From positions 623,435 to 687,434 of the forward strand of contig NZ_JAIVFT010000001.1 in the NCBI RefSeq assembly GCF_020829665.1: 64,000 bases of DNA, in the 5' to 3' direction. This DNA is from Nostoc sp. CHAB 5824 (lineage in GTDB: Bacteria > Cyanobacteriota > Cyanobacteriia > Cyanobacteriales > Nostocaceae). Below are positions 26,152 to 35,202 of the stretch, in pieces; position 1 is the stretch's first letter, and the number at the start of each line of letters is the position of its first letter. The notes beneath the pieces are model-generated. The model was not told the DNA's origin, did not search any database, and saw only the letters and a list, made by a program, of their open reading frames with translations. The translations under genes were made by a program, and so were the position numbers.

Positions 26152-27785
26152 GAATTTGTCGCCCATGTTATCAATGCTTGAGTTAAACCATCTAAAGTAT
26201 ATTCTTGGGCTTCTACATCCACACGCCTGAATAAAAAATGACACGTTTTGGAGGTTTGAGGGCCGATAGATGCAATACAAACGCCTTCTAAGAATCGGCT
26301 AGCATTAGAGTTGTTGAAAAATATCTTGTCAGTAAGTTGACAGAAAAATTGCACAGTTTTAGAACTGGCAAAAGTAATCACATCTATTTTGCGGTTTTGG
26401 AGAGCTAACTCTGCCTCAGGTGGAATACCATTAGGACAACAAGATTGATATGCGGCAACTTCTATCACCTTTGCTCCCTTGAGAGTTAATTCCTTAACCA
26501 AAACTTCTCTTCCGCCGCTTTCAACTCTGGGAAATAAAACTTTTTTCCCATGCAAATCCTCTGGGAAATTTTCGACTAAAGAATCGGCAATAAAGTTGGG
26601 GGGAATAAAATCTGGTTGGAGAGAGCGTTGTTTGAGACAATGCGCTGTTTTCTCGCCAACAACGGCAATTTTGACACCGGCTAAGGCCCGGGTATCTTTA
26701 CCTTGAACGATTAGCCTTTCAAAAAAGTAGTCTATGCCATTGGTAGAAGTGAAAATTAACCAGTCGAAGTCAGATAAATGAGCGATCGCATCATCCAAAG
26801 CTTCCCAACTGGAAGGTGGGCCGATTTCTAAGGTAGGCATTTCGATGACTGTTGCACCTAATGCCATGAGGCGATCGCTAAATTGGCTCGACTGTCCAAC
26901 TGAACGTGTCACCAAGATTGTTTTGCCAGTGAGGGGAAGAGGAGATGATGGGAAGTTACTTAACATAGGTTGGGGTGTAGAAGTACTCTCGTTCCCAGGT
27001 TCCGCCTGAGAATGCCTTTCTGTAGGCTCCTGCCTAATAATTTTGTCTAAATATATATTCTCAGGTTGTAAGTACTTCCGTAGCCCAACAACTTCACCAA
27101 TCACAATTACTGCTGGAGAAATGGATAATTCCGTGGTTTGTTCCAAAATATTGCCCAGTTGCGCTGCCCAAATTTGTTGACGAGGAGTTCCTGCCCAACG
27201 GATGATGGCAATGGGTGTTAAGTGCGATCGCCCGTGTCGCACCAGTTGATCTACAATCTCTGGCAGATGTTGCCCTCCCATCAAAATTACCAATGTCTCT
27301 AACCGTGAGAGTGCCTCCCAGTCTAAAACCTCTGGTTCATGAGCTGTAAGCACCGCAAAAGTGCGACTTAACACCGGATCTGTGAGGGGAATTCCTGCTA
27401 ACAAAGGTGCTGCAAGGGCTGAGGAAATTCCTGGTACTAGTTCAAAATCACAACCAGATGCTTTTAGCGCTTCAATTTCGGAAGTACAACGCCCAAAAAT
27501 CAACGGATCGCCTGATTTGAGCCGTACAACTTGTTTTCCTTGCTGGCAATGCTTTACCAGTAACTTGTTAATTTCTGCTTGGGTTGTACTGGGTTTCCCA
27601 CCACGTTTTCCGACATCCAACTGCAAGCAATCAAGTGATACACACTGCAATAACTGAGCATCTACTAGGGCATCGTAGACTAAAACCTCAGCAGCAGCTA
27701 AGAGATTGTAAGCTTTTACAGTCAAGTATGCCACATCTCCAGGCCCAGCACCTACGAGGTAGACTTTACCTTTTTCTTGAGTCAT
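26148..27785 (-). CDS. cobA-hemD: Fused uroporphyrinogen-III C-methyltransferase / uroporphyrinogen-III synthase
   Basis: Residues 1-250 are an SAM-dependent methyltransferase of the SUMT family (VGAGPGDVAYLT near the N-terminus, 'RLKSGDPLIFGR' near 93, 'VPGISSALAAPLLAGIPLTD' near 117). After a Ser/Thr/Pro-rich linker (about 258-285) residues 286-545 are HemD ('ILVTRSVGQSSQF', 'FTSTNGIDYFFERL', 'ITFASSKTVQFF'). HemD closes hydroxymethylbilane to uroporphyrinogen III and the CobA part methylates it toward precorrin-2. A separate CobA is encoded at 34423, so this fusion may mainly serve HemD. Its ATG sits at the end of a TAATGAC array. Confidence 0.94.
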   Translation of the reverse strand: MTQEKGKVYLVGAGPGDVAYLTVKAYNLLAAAEVLVYDALVDAQLLQCVSLDCLQLDVGKRGGKPSTTQAEINKLLVKHCQQGKQVVRLKSGDPLIFGRCTSEIEALKASGCDFELVPGISSALAAPLLAGIPLTDPVLSRTFAVLTAHEPEVLDWEALSRLETLVILMGGQHLPEIVDQLVRHGRSHLTPIAIIRWAGTPRQQIWAAQLGNILEQTTELSISPAVIVIGEVVGLRKYLQPENIYLDKIIRQEPTERHSQAEPGNESTSTPQPMLSNFPSSPLPLTGKTILVTRSVGQSSQFSDRLMALGATVIEMPTLEIGPPSSWEALDDAIAHLSDFDWLIFTSTNGIDYFFERLIVQGKDTRALAGVKIAVVGEKTAHCLKQRSLQPDFIPPNFIADSLVENFPEDLHGKKVLFPRVESGGREVLVKELTLKGAKVIEVAAYQSCCPNGIPPEAELALQNRKIDVITFASSKTVQFFCQLTDKIFFNNSNASRFLEGVCIASIGPQTSKTCHFLFRRVDVEAQEYTLDGLTQALITWATNS

Positions 27786-27858
27786 TAGTCATTAGTCATT
27801 AGTCATTTGTCATTTGTCATTCTCCCCCTGCTCCCCCTGCTCCCCCTGCCTCCCCTGC
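27786..27858. repeat. STRR: TAGTCAT heptamers plus CCCCCTGCTC tract
   Basis: Five or so heptamers (CATTAGT, then CATTTGT variants) from 27784 to 27822 are followed by three CCCCCTGCTC units. It separates cobA-hemD from the TPR gene and provides the cobA-hemD start codon. Confidence 0.85.
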
Positions 27859-27859
27859 T

Positions 27860-29086
27860 TTAATTCGTTCGGGTATTAATTTTCTGAATTAGCTGATCAA
27901 CTTGCTCAACCATCTCCTTGTTTTCCTCAGCTTGGAATAACTCTCTGGCTTTTTTGAGATTAACGATCGCTTCTTCTAACTGTTGTTCTCTTCCTAAAGT
28001 GATTCCCAAATTATAGTAAGTGAATGCATCGTTGGGTACGAGGCTAATGGCTTTTTTGTAATGTGCGATCGCTTCTTGTGGTTTACCTTGATCGTCCATC
28101 GCATTTCCCAAACCCGTGTAAGCTTGTGCATGTTTCGGATCAAGCCGAATCGCTTCGGTATAATCTGCAATTGCTTCTGTTAGCTTGCCTTGAGCGTAAA
28201 AAGCGCTTGCTAAATTGTAGTGAGCGTCTGCATAGTTGGGATCGAAGCTTATGGCTTTTTTGTAATGTGCGATCGCTTCTTCTAGTTTGCCTTGAGCATA
28301 CAGAGTATTTCCCAAGGCATTATAACCTGCTGGATTTTTTGGAGCGAGGCGAATGGCTGCTGTATATTCGGCGATTGCTTCTGCTGGTTTTCCTTGAGCA
28401 TACAAAGCGTTCCCTAAGTAATAGTGAGCATCTGCATACTTGGGATCAAAGCTAATGGATTTTTTGTACTGAGTAATTGCTTCTGCTAGCTCACCTTGAT
28501 CGTACAGAGCATTTCCCAAACGCGTGTAAGTTGGCGCATAATTGGGTTTGATGCGAATAGCTGCTGTATATTCAGTGACTGCTTCTGTTAACTTGCCTTG
28601 AGCGTAGAGAGCATTTCCTAAGTTATAGTGAGCGTCTGCATAGTTTGGTTCAAGGCTGATGGCTTGCTTATATTGTGCGATCGCAGCTTCTAACTGATTG
28701 AGCCTTGCTAAAGTCAAACCTAAATTAAAGTATGCCCCAGAGTCTTTAGGATCGAGGCTAATGGCTTTTTTGTAATGTGCGATCGCTTCTTGTGGTTTAC
28801 CTTGATCGTCGAGAGTATTTGCTAAAGCAATATAAGCTTGTGCAAAGTTCGGTTCTAGTTCAATTGCTTTCCGAAAAGCCGCCTCTGCTCCTTTGAAATC
28901 TCCTTGTTTGTAGAGATTGCTTCCTTGCTCAAAGTTAGCAAGCGCTTTTTTGCTCTGAGGAACTGCGGACTGTGCATCATGAATTTTTGATAAAACAACG
29001 CCAATATCTTTACCAAAGGCAGTATTCCCATTACTCAAACACAAGCAGATAATAGCTGCTACCAGTAGATTCTTGTTTTTCAGCAT
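27860..29086 (-). CDS. Secreted or periplasmic TPR-repeat protein
   Basis: The 408-residue protein has a signal peptide (MLKNKNLLVAAIICLCLSNG, cleavage near AFG) and then about nine tetratricopeptide repeats of 34 residues from about 47 to 400, with the usual 'A..YKKAI.LDP..A..Y.NLG' pattern. Several repeats are near-identical, showing recent internal duplication. TPR arrays are protein-docking scaffolds; the partner is not visible from context. Confidence 0.9.
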   Translation of the reverse strand: MLKNKNLLVAAIICLCLSNGNTAFGKDIGVVLSKIHDAQSAVPQSKKALANFEQGSNLYKQGDFKGAEAAFRKAIELEPNFAQAYIALANTLDDQGKPQEAIAHYKKAISLDPKDSGAYFNLGLTLARLNQLEAAIAQYKQAISLEPNYADAHYNLGNALYAQGKLTEAVTEYTAAIRIKPNYAPTYTRLGNALYDQGELAEAITQYKKSISFDPKYADAHYYLGNALYAQGKPAEAIAEYTAAIRLAPKNPAGYNALGNTLYAQGKLEEAIAHYKKAISFDPNYADAHYNLASAFYAQGKLTEAIADYTEAIRLDPKHAQAYTGLGNAMDDQGKPQEAIAHYKKAISLVPNDAFTYYNLGITLGREQQLEEAIVNLKKARELFQAEENKEMVEQVDQLIQKINTRTN

Positions 29087-29335
29087 TTTTATTACCTTAC
29101 CTGCTTGGTTTACATGTAATATCGAGTGCGGCTAATTGCCATCATAAAAACACCCCAGACCCTTCCTGTCTTGTGTGTACACAGTAGGCTTGCGACGAGG
29201 GGAGCAAAAGCATAGCTTTGGCGGAGTTATAGCAGGAATTATAAGTGATTAACCTAACTGGATACAAGTGTACTCTCATATAAGTGTCCATTTGTACACA
29301 ATAGCGGTACTTTATTAGGAGTAAAAAGTCGTTTT

Positions 29336-31489
29336 TTAGCTAATTGCTGACACTTTTGTTTGAACAAGTTTAGCAATGGCTGCAATTAATTCTTCTGGGT
29401 TAAAAGGCTTGGGTAAATGCATATGAAACCCAGCTTTTAGTGCTTCTTGCTGGTCATCGTTTCTAGCAAAAGCCGTCAAGGCAATTGCTGGAATTTGTCC
29501 ACCTTGTTCTGATGTCCAAGTTCTCACTTGACGCATTAACATATAGCCATCCATATCGGGCATACTAATATCGCTAACCAACACATCTGGCTTTATCTGT
29601 GCTAGTATTTGTAATGCTTCAAGTGCAGAAGATACCGCAGTAACAAAAGCCCCATCTTGCTCTAAGACAAAAGCAGCAAAATCTCGCGAATCAGCATCAT
29701 CATCGACAACTAAAACCCGAATGCCAGTGAGGGGTAAGGAGTTAGGAGTTAATAATGCAGCGTAGTTTTGTTCATTCGTCAGGCTTGGGCTTTCATCTTG
29801 CAAAAGCGGCAAGCTAACAGTAAATATTGCCCCTTTGCCCTCACCGTGGCTATCTGCTTTGACGATGCCGCCATGTATCTCAATGATATTACGCACAATT
29901 GCCAATCCCAGTCCTAATCCACCAAAATTTCTAGTAGAGGTGCTATCTGCTTGGCGGAAGTAATCAAACACGAATGGCAAAAACTCAGCGCTAATTCCCT
30001 TACCTGTATCGCTAACTATGATTTGAGCATAGCCATCAGCTTGCTCTAGTCGCACTTCTACCTTTCCTCCCTTGGGTGTAAATTTGACAGCGTTAGAAAG
30101 GAGATTCCAGACGACTTGCTGCAAACGAGTAGAGTCGCCCATAACTTGCCCCACATGGTGTTCAAATACTGTACTGACCTTAATCAACTTTGCTTCTGCC
30201 GCTAAACGCATTGTCTCTAGTGCGGACAATATCGTAGACTCTAGGTGAATCTTCGTAATATTCAGCGTCAGTTTGCCCTGTAAAATTCTGGAGATATCCA
30301 GCAAGTCTTCAATGAGTTGAACCTGTAAAGTGGCATTCCGCTCGATTGTAGCTAGTGCTTCAGATGTCTTTGCTTGGTCAAAAGTGCGGGTTTGCAACAA
30401 CTTTGACCAGCCGAGAATTGCGTTCAGTGGAGTGCGTAGTTCGTGAGAAAGGATGGCTAAAAATTCATCTTTAATTCGATTGGCTGTTTCTGCTTTAGCT
30501 CGTGCAACTTGTTCTAATTCCAGCAGGTGCACCCGTTCTTCAAGTATTTGTTTTTGTTCGTGGATATCTGTACATGTTCCAAACCACTTCACTACAACAC
30601 CTTGCTCATCTTTGAGCGGTAAACCTCGCGCTAGCTGCCAACGATAGCAGCCATCAGAAGCGCGTTTGAAGCGATATTCATTGTTATATATAGTGCTATT
30701 TTTTACAGCATTAGACCAAACTTCATCAGCACTTTGAATATCGTCTGGATGCAATGCAGCCAACCAACCAGAACCCAAAGACTGCTCTAATGTTAGCCCA
30801 GTGTATTCGCACCAATTTTGATTAAAAAAATTACATTCACCGTTAGCATCGGTTGTCCATACAAGTTGAGGAATTGCCTCAGCTAGATAACGGTAGCGTT
30901 CTTCGCTTTGTCGCAGAATTTCTAAGATGCGTTGGCGTTCAAGGATTTCTTGTTGTAATTGCTCGTTGGCCTTGGTAATTTCATTGGTGCGAACAGCAAC
31001 CATTTCTTCGAGGTGATTCTGGTATTTTCGCAGTTCTTTCTCTACTCGTAAGCGTTCGGCTATTTGTGTTTGAAGTTCTTGATTTGCTTGTTCTAATTGA
31101 GCAGGACTAGGAAGTGCCAGTGCTTGTGGAACTAGAGGTACAAGTTCTTGTGCTGTAACTACAGAGATTGTTGCAGTTACTGCTTTGACAAACCCCGACA
31201 GCCAATAGGTTGGATGCCAAAGCGTCCAAATCTCTATTAAATGAGTGGTGCCGCAAGCTACGATAAATGCACTAAAGAGTAGAAAAATCCAATCAAAAGG
31301 CAAATCCTGCCGCTTGCGGACAAAGTAGAAGAGTGTCGCTGGGATCGAGTAATAAGCTAGTGCAATGAACGCGTCAGATAATATGTGTAACCAAAGCAAA
31401 TTTGTTTGCCATAGATAGCAGTGTCCATGTGGAATAAATGATCCTGATGTAAAAAGATTAGTCCACAATTCTGATATTATGTTTGACAT
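29336..31489 (-). CDS. Ethylene-receptor-like hybrid histidine kinase
   Basis: The 717-residue protein starts with a three-helix membrane domain (about 27-112) matching the plant ETR1 ethylene-binding domain. D39, Y46, I76, C79 and H83 have the same spacing as ETR1 D25, Y32, I62, C65 and H69; Cys and His bind the copper cofactor there. A coiled coil (135-195), a PAS/PAC domain (200-315), HisKA with H349 in SHELRTPLN, an HATPase domain (about 455-562, GDTGKGIS-like and GLGLGL) and a C-terminal receiver (591-710, D640, K694) follow. SynEtr1 of Synechocystis shows that cyanobacteria use such receptors to control light responses. The receiver makes it a hybrid kinase. No partner regulator adjoins it. 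Confidence 0.93.
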   Translation of the reverse strand: MSNIISELWTNLFTSGSFIPHGHCYLWQTNLLWLHILSDAFIALAYYSIPATLFYFVRKRQDLPFDWIFLLFSAFIVACGTTHLIEIWTLWHPTYWLSGFVKAVTATISVVTAQELVPLVPQALALPSPAQLEQANQELQTQIAERLRVEKELRKYQNHLEEMVAVRTNEITKANEQLQQEILERQRILEILRQSEERYRYLAEAIPQLVWTTDANGECNFFNQNWCEYTGLTLEQSLGSGWLAALHPDDIQSADEVWSNAVKNSTIYNNEYRFKRASDGCYRWQLARGLPLKDEQGVVVKWFGTCTDIHEQKQILEERVHLLELEQVARAKAETANRIKDEFLAILSHELRTPLNAILGWSKLLQTRTFDQAKTSEALATIERNATLQVQLIEDLLDISRILQGKLTLNITKIHLESTILSALETMRLAAEAKLIKVSTVFEHHVGQVMGDSTRLQQVVWNLLSNAVKFTPKGGKVEVRLEQADGYAQIIVSDTGKGISAEFLPFVFDYFRQADSTSTRNFGGLGLGLAIVRNIIEIHGGIVKADSHGEGKGAIFTVSLPLLQDESPSLTNEQNYAALLTPNSLPLTGIRVLVVDDDADSRDFAAFVLEQDGAFVTAVSSALEALQILAQIKPDVLVSDISMPDMDGYMLMRQVRTWTSEQGGQIPAIALTAFARNDDQQEALKAGFHMHLPKPFNPEELIAAIAKLVQTKVSAIS

Positions 31490-31649
31490 AAACGCTTGAT
31501 TCTTTTGAATCTATAAAATCTACTACTAAATTTATTTTTTTTAATTAACCAAGTTGTTCGCACATCGGTATTAAGAGCTAACCGAAGGCGGCTTGGCTAT
31601 TGAATTGTCATTTTGGATCTTTTTTGTCCTCGGTTGATACAGCAGTTAC

Positions 31650-31770
31650 TGCATAGATAAGGTACAGAAAAAAATAATTAACCACAGATGAACATATATC
31701 CCCGTAAGAGCGCACAGCTGTGCGCCCCTACCGATGTACCTCATTCAAATGAGAATCGCTATACTATTTT
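31650..31770. repeat. Dispersed repeat with central 12-bp hairpin, not interrupted
   Basis: The block reads 'AAGGTACAGAAAAAAATAA', 'TTAACCACAGAT', a hairpin GCGCACAGCTGTGCGC, then 'GTACCTCATTCAAATGAGA'. The same flanks occur at 44585-44910 (reverse) and 50010-50305 (forward), where a 180-190 bp MITE has entered the centre. This copy therefore shows the element without the insert. The rest of 31490-31918 holds nothing else. Confidence 0.7.
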
Positions 31771-31918
31771 AGTACTAAAATATTACTGATGCAGTTTTTC
31801 TATTTTCTGTACTGCTTAAGGAAACTATAATATGTCTTTATAATCCCAAAAAACTGTTAGTGTAGATGTTTTGCAAAAAGACAAGATTTTAAAATTCTCA
31901 TAATTTTCTCCTGTAAAC

Positions 31919-32038
31919 CCTAAACCAATTCATTGTGGCTATGGAGCTTGTAGCGCATCAAATTGCAATTGTAAGGGCTATGAAGGAAGTGATCAAACTT
32001 ACGAAAATTGCGGACATAATTACAGTAGACACTGGTAA
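31919..32038 (+). pseudogene. Tiny Cys/His-rich zinc-finger-like ORF lacking a start codon
   Basis: The frame gives PKPIHCGYGACSASNCNC, then KGYEGSDQTYENCGHNYS and RHW before TAA 32036-32038. C-x4-C-x4-C-x-C, then NCGH and a terminal H, is a compact metal-binding pattern, and the frame is too ordered to be chance. No ATG, GTG or TTG starts it: the codon where a start would be expected is AAC before CCT AAA CCA. Either a rare start is used or the start has been lost. A 71-residue frame overlapping it has no protein-like pattern. Confidence 0.45.
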
Positions 32039-32135
32039 ATTCCAAAATAAAAACCATTCTCACCATAATGATGCGAATGGTAAAAAAATTAAGAGACAGA
32101 ACAGGAAAATTTCATCTCCGCAATTTTCACTCTAC

Positions 32136-32609
32136 TTAAGATTCACTTGACTTAGCACTCATTTTATCTAACAGTTGAGTAATTTTTTTAGCTTTTTCAG
32201 GTTGGCGCTGTTTTTGTAATAAATCTTTAGCTTGTAGCAGGTTAGTTTTAGCTTCTTCTTCTCGCTCTTGCTGCATGAGAATATTTGCCAGGCGCAAGTA
32301 AGCATCAGGATTTTTCGGACTACGGCGAATCACTTCCCGGAATAATTCTGTTGCTTCCTCTACTTGGCCTTGCTGGTTTAAAACATCTCCTAAAAACAAG
32401 CGCACCACATCATTAGTTGAGTTGATGGAAATTACCTTACGAAATGCTGCTTCCGCACCTTGATAATCTTTTGCTTGAGAAAGATTGATTCCTTTTTGAA
32501 ACAAGTCTGAGGTAATCAAAGTTTTCCAAGCGAAATAGCCAAGAATTGATAGACTGAGAACAACTACAAGAGCAGCAAGAATAGAACTAGTGGGAAAAGT
32601 TTCTAGCAT
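32136..32609 (-). CDS. Membrane-anchored TPR protein
   Basis: A 157-residue protein: one N-terminal membrane helix (about 9-31), then three TPR units (about 36-135, 'AKDYQGAEAAFRKVISINS', 'GQVEEATELFREVIRRSP', 'AYLRLANILMQQEREEEA') and a Lys/Gln-rich tail. It starts 3 bp after the homogentisate phytyltransferase stop on the same strand, so the two are almost certainly co-transcribed. Function unknown; a scaffold on the thylakoid or plasma membrane is plausible. Confidence 0.88.
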   Translation of the reverse strand: MLETFPTSSILAALVVVLSLSILGYFAWKTLITSDLFQKGINLSQAKDYQGAEAAFRKVISINSTNDVVRLFLGDVLNQQGQVEEATELFREVIRRSPKNPDAYLRLANILMQQEREEEAKTNLLQAKDLLQKQRQPEKAKKITQLLDKMSAKSSES

Positions 32610-32612
32610 TGT

Positions 32613-33569
32613 CTAAGCCAAAAGGCAGGCGATAGGAAAAATTAGATATTCGATAAAAAATAGTTTCCAGATAAATTGATAGAATTGAGCGATCGCACTT
32701 TTATCTTGTAAGTCTACTGCCAAACTCCGCAACCACATCCAAACTAGCAGCGCTAAATGAGCAATTACCAAAATTATGGGGTTAACTGAGGCTACACGTA
32801 GCACACCAACCAGAATTATCCCCAGATAGCAGGCAGTTATCACCCAAAGAGCTAGATTAAACACAGCTTGGGAACCGAGTTTGATCGTGAAAGTAGAGAT
32901 ATTATAGAGGCGATCGCCTTCCATATCTGGTATATCTTTAAAAATAGCGATCGCAAAGGTAAACACCAAGATAAATAACGTCAGCACCCACACCACAGGC
33001 GGAATTCCTTGGCTTTGTTTCAGCACCCAACTATAATGCAAATACAATCCTAAATTAACAATCGTGCCGCGCACCGAAAAAATGCACAGCGCTGCCCAAA
33101 ATGGGAACTGTTTCAAGCGAATTGGCGGTAAAGAATAAGCAGTACCAATCGCCAAACTAATTGCTACCATGCCAAATAAGAATGGCCCAGTTAGCCACGC
33201 CACAACTAGTGCCAAAATCCCAGTCAAAGCAACAATTAATTGCCCCGTTTGTCGGGAAAACTCACCTGATGCCAACGGTAAGTGAGGCTTATTAATCTTG
33301 TCAATATCAACATCTTCTAATTGATTCAGCCCCACAATGTAGACATTGCCACACAGACAAGCAATCCATGCACCCAAAACCCGACTCAGTGGAATGCCAG
33401 AAAATCCAGTCGAGGAAACAGCAATGGCAATTAAATACAAACCCAACACACTCAGACTTGTACCAATAATCGTGTGAGGGCGAGAGAATTTCCAGAAAGC
33501 ATATAACCAATGGAAATATGATTGAACGGGTTTACGTAGCAAAGGGCTATTTTCAGAACTCTGGCTCAT
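32613..33569 (-). CDS. hpt: Homogentisate phytyltransferase
   Basis: This UbiA-family membrane prenyltransferase couples homogentisate to phytyl diphosphate, the committed step of tocopherol synthesis. The 318-residue protein has about nine helices and the two Asp-rich motifs NQLEDVDIDKINKP (82-95) and KDIPDMEGDRLYN (211-223) that bind diphosphate through Mg2+. It is close in length and motif layout to Synechocystis slr1736. Menaquinone or chlorophyll-synthase paralogues are less likely because of the 'NKPHLPLASGEF' wording. Operon with the small TPR protein. Confidence 0.93.
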   Translation of the reverse strand: MSQSSENSPLLRKPVQSYFHWLYAFWKFSRPHTIIGTSLSVLGLYLIAIAVSSTGFSGIPLSRVLGAWIACLCGNVYIVGLNQLEDVDIDKINKPHLPLASGEFSRQTGQLIVALTGILALVVAWLTGPFLFGMVAISLAIGTAYSLPPIRLKQFPFWAALCIFSVRGTIVNLGLYLHYSWVLKQSQGIPPVVWVLTLFILVFTFAIAIFKDIPDMEGDRLYNISTFTIKLGSQAVFNLALWVITACYLGIILVGVLRVASVNPIILVIAHLALLVWMWLRSLAVDLQDKSAIAQFYQFIWKLFFIEYLIFPIACLLA

Positions 33570-33771
33570 GAGTAGCTTAGATTCAGTATTCCGGCATATT
33601 GTTAACCATTGTCACAGAATTTGGTCATGAACAAGAGCCAAAGGTCTAGACGCACCGTATTTTCGCCCAAAAAAATCTCACAACCAACCATGAAAATCCC
33701 TCTTCCCTGCTCCCTATAACGGTACAATCATCAAAAAAGCAAAGAATTATAGTTAAATCCAGAGTGCCTTT

Positions 33772-34392
33772 ATGACAGCTGATTTGACATCTAAAGCGAC
33801 ATTTGACTTTGTAACCGTGCTATCCCAGGCTGCGGCTGCGTATCGAGGACAGAGAGGCACACGCCCTAGTCCTGAAATATTAGTAAATGCGTTGCTACAA
33901 GCAGAAAAATCTGCCAAGCAGCAACGGTTAACCGAGCCGTTTGAGTCTCTTCTAGGTAAATGGCAACTTTGCTTTGCCACTGGCACTAAGAAAGTCAGAG
34001 AGCGCGGGGGAATTGTATTAGGCAAGGGTTTGTATGTACCCAAGTTTATAACAATTCATGTTTCCTTTAATGCTACTTTGGAACGGGATTCAGGCAGAGG
34101 CGAAATTGGTAATCAAGTTGAATTTGGCCCAGTTTTATTGAAGCTCACGGGGCCAGTGCAATATTTAAATAAGAAAAATTTATTGGCGTTTGACTTTAAC
34201 CAGATGCTTATCAGTCTGTTTGGTCGTATTGTTTATAACAGACCAATCCGTTCTGGTAAAGTTCAAACAGAAGATTTCTACAACCAGCCCATAGCTCAAC
34301 TACCCTTCTTTGCCTTCTTTTTAGTGACAGAAGATTTCATTGCAGCTCGTGGACGTGGAGGAGGATTGGCATTTTGGATTCGAGAAACTTAA
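33772..34392 (+). CDS. PAP/fibrillin (plastoglobulin-like) family protein
   Basis: The 206-residue soluble protein has the family pattern: 'LLGKWQLCFATGTKKVRERGG' (about 61-80), 'NQVEFGPVLLKLTGPVQYL' (about 119-137) and the C-terminal 'EDFIAARGRGGGLAFWIR'. Members coat plastoglobules or thylakoid lipid bodies and help stress tolerance and prenylquinone handling. The divergent neighbour is the tocopherol prenyltransferase, which fits a shared lipid-antioxidant theme, though the two lie 200 bp apart. Confidence 0.88.
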   Translation: MTADLTSKATFDFVTVLSQAAAAYRGQRGTRPSPEILVNALLQAEKSAKQQRLTEPFESLLGKWQLCFATGTKKVRERGGIVLGKGLYVPKFITIHVSFNATLERDSGRGEIGNQVEFGPVLLKLTGPVQYLNKKNLLAFDFNQMLISLFGRIVYNRPIRSGKVQTEDFYNQPIAQLPFFAFFLVTEDFIAARGRGGGLAFWIRET

Positions 34393-34422
34393 AGGCACTG
34401 GATTTCACCTTTGCGCTAACCA

Positions 34423-35202
34423 TTAAACTGGACGACAACTAGACAAAATACTGTGCATATTTACTACTTGTCCAATGACTGCGATCGCAGGCGCACCAAA
34501 TCCAGTTTGCTCTACCTGCTCTACAATTGTTTCTAAAGTACCAATCAATTCTTCTTGTTCTGGGCGTGTACCCCAGCGCACCAAAGCAATAGGCGTTTCT
34601 AAATTCAACCCACCTGCACTTAACTGTTCCACAATATAAGGCAGATTGTGAATTCCCATATAAATTACAATGGTTTCGGAACCGTGCGCGATCGCATTCC
34701 AATCCACTTTTGGTCTATACTTACCCGCCGCTTCGTGACCAGTAACAAATGTCACTGAAGAACTATACAGCCGATGAGTCAATGGAATACCTGCATAGGC
34801 CGCCGCTGCAATCCCCGATGTGATACCTGGCACAACTTCCGTTGAGATTCCAGCGTTGACTAATTCTTCCATCTCTTCGCCACCGCGACCAAAAATAAAA
34901 GGATCGCCACCCTTTAGCCGCACCACAATTGCATGATCCTGCGCTTTCTCAATCAGCAATTGAGTTGTTTCTTCTTGGAACAGCGAATGTTTCCCCCTGC
35001 GCTTACCAGCGTTAATTTGCTCGGCTTGAGGATTAATCATTGTCAGAATTGCCGAACTAACTAAGGCATCATAGATAACTACATCTGCACATTCCAACAA
35101 ACCTTTCGCCTTCAAGGTAATCAGTCCTGGATCTCCTGGCCCCGCACCTACTAAATAAACCTTTCCCAAATACTTTTTCTCCTGTTTTTCTGTGCAGTTC
35201 AT
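34423..35202 (-). CDS. cobA: Uroporphyrinogen-III C-methyltransferase
   Basis: This stand-alone SUMT converts uroporphyrinogen III to precorrin-2 with two SAM. The 259-residue protein carries VGAGPGDPGLITLKA (17-31), 'RLKGGDPFIFGRGGEE' (about 99-114), 'GITSGIAAAAYAGIPLTHR' and 'MGIHNLPYI'. It starts directly after the sirohydrochlorin chelatase stop, with no gap, so the pair is one transcript supplying precorrin-2 and siroheme for nitrite and sulfite reductase. A second SUMT domain is fused to HemD at 26148. Confidence 0.96.
   Translation of the reverse strand: MNCTEKQEKKYLGKVYLVGAGPGDPGLITLKAKGLLECADVVIYDALVSSAILTMINPQAEQINAGKRRGKHSLFQEETTQLLIEKAQDHAIVVRLKGGDPFIFGRGGEEMEELVNAGISTEVVPGITSGIAAAAYAGIPLTHRLYSSSVTFVTGHEAAGKYRPKVDWNAIAHGSETIVIYMGIHNLPYIVEQLSAGGLNLETPIALVRWGTRPEQEELIGTLETIVEQVEQTGFGAPAIAVIGQVVNMHSILSSCRPV

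Noticed and set aside
31935..32150. 71-residue + strand ORF
   Set aside because: No protein-like pattern; it overlaps, in another frame, the Cys/His-rich mini-ORF.
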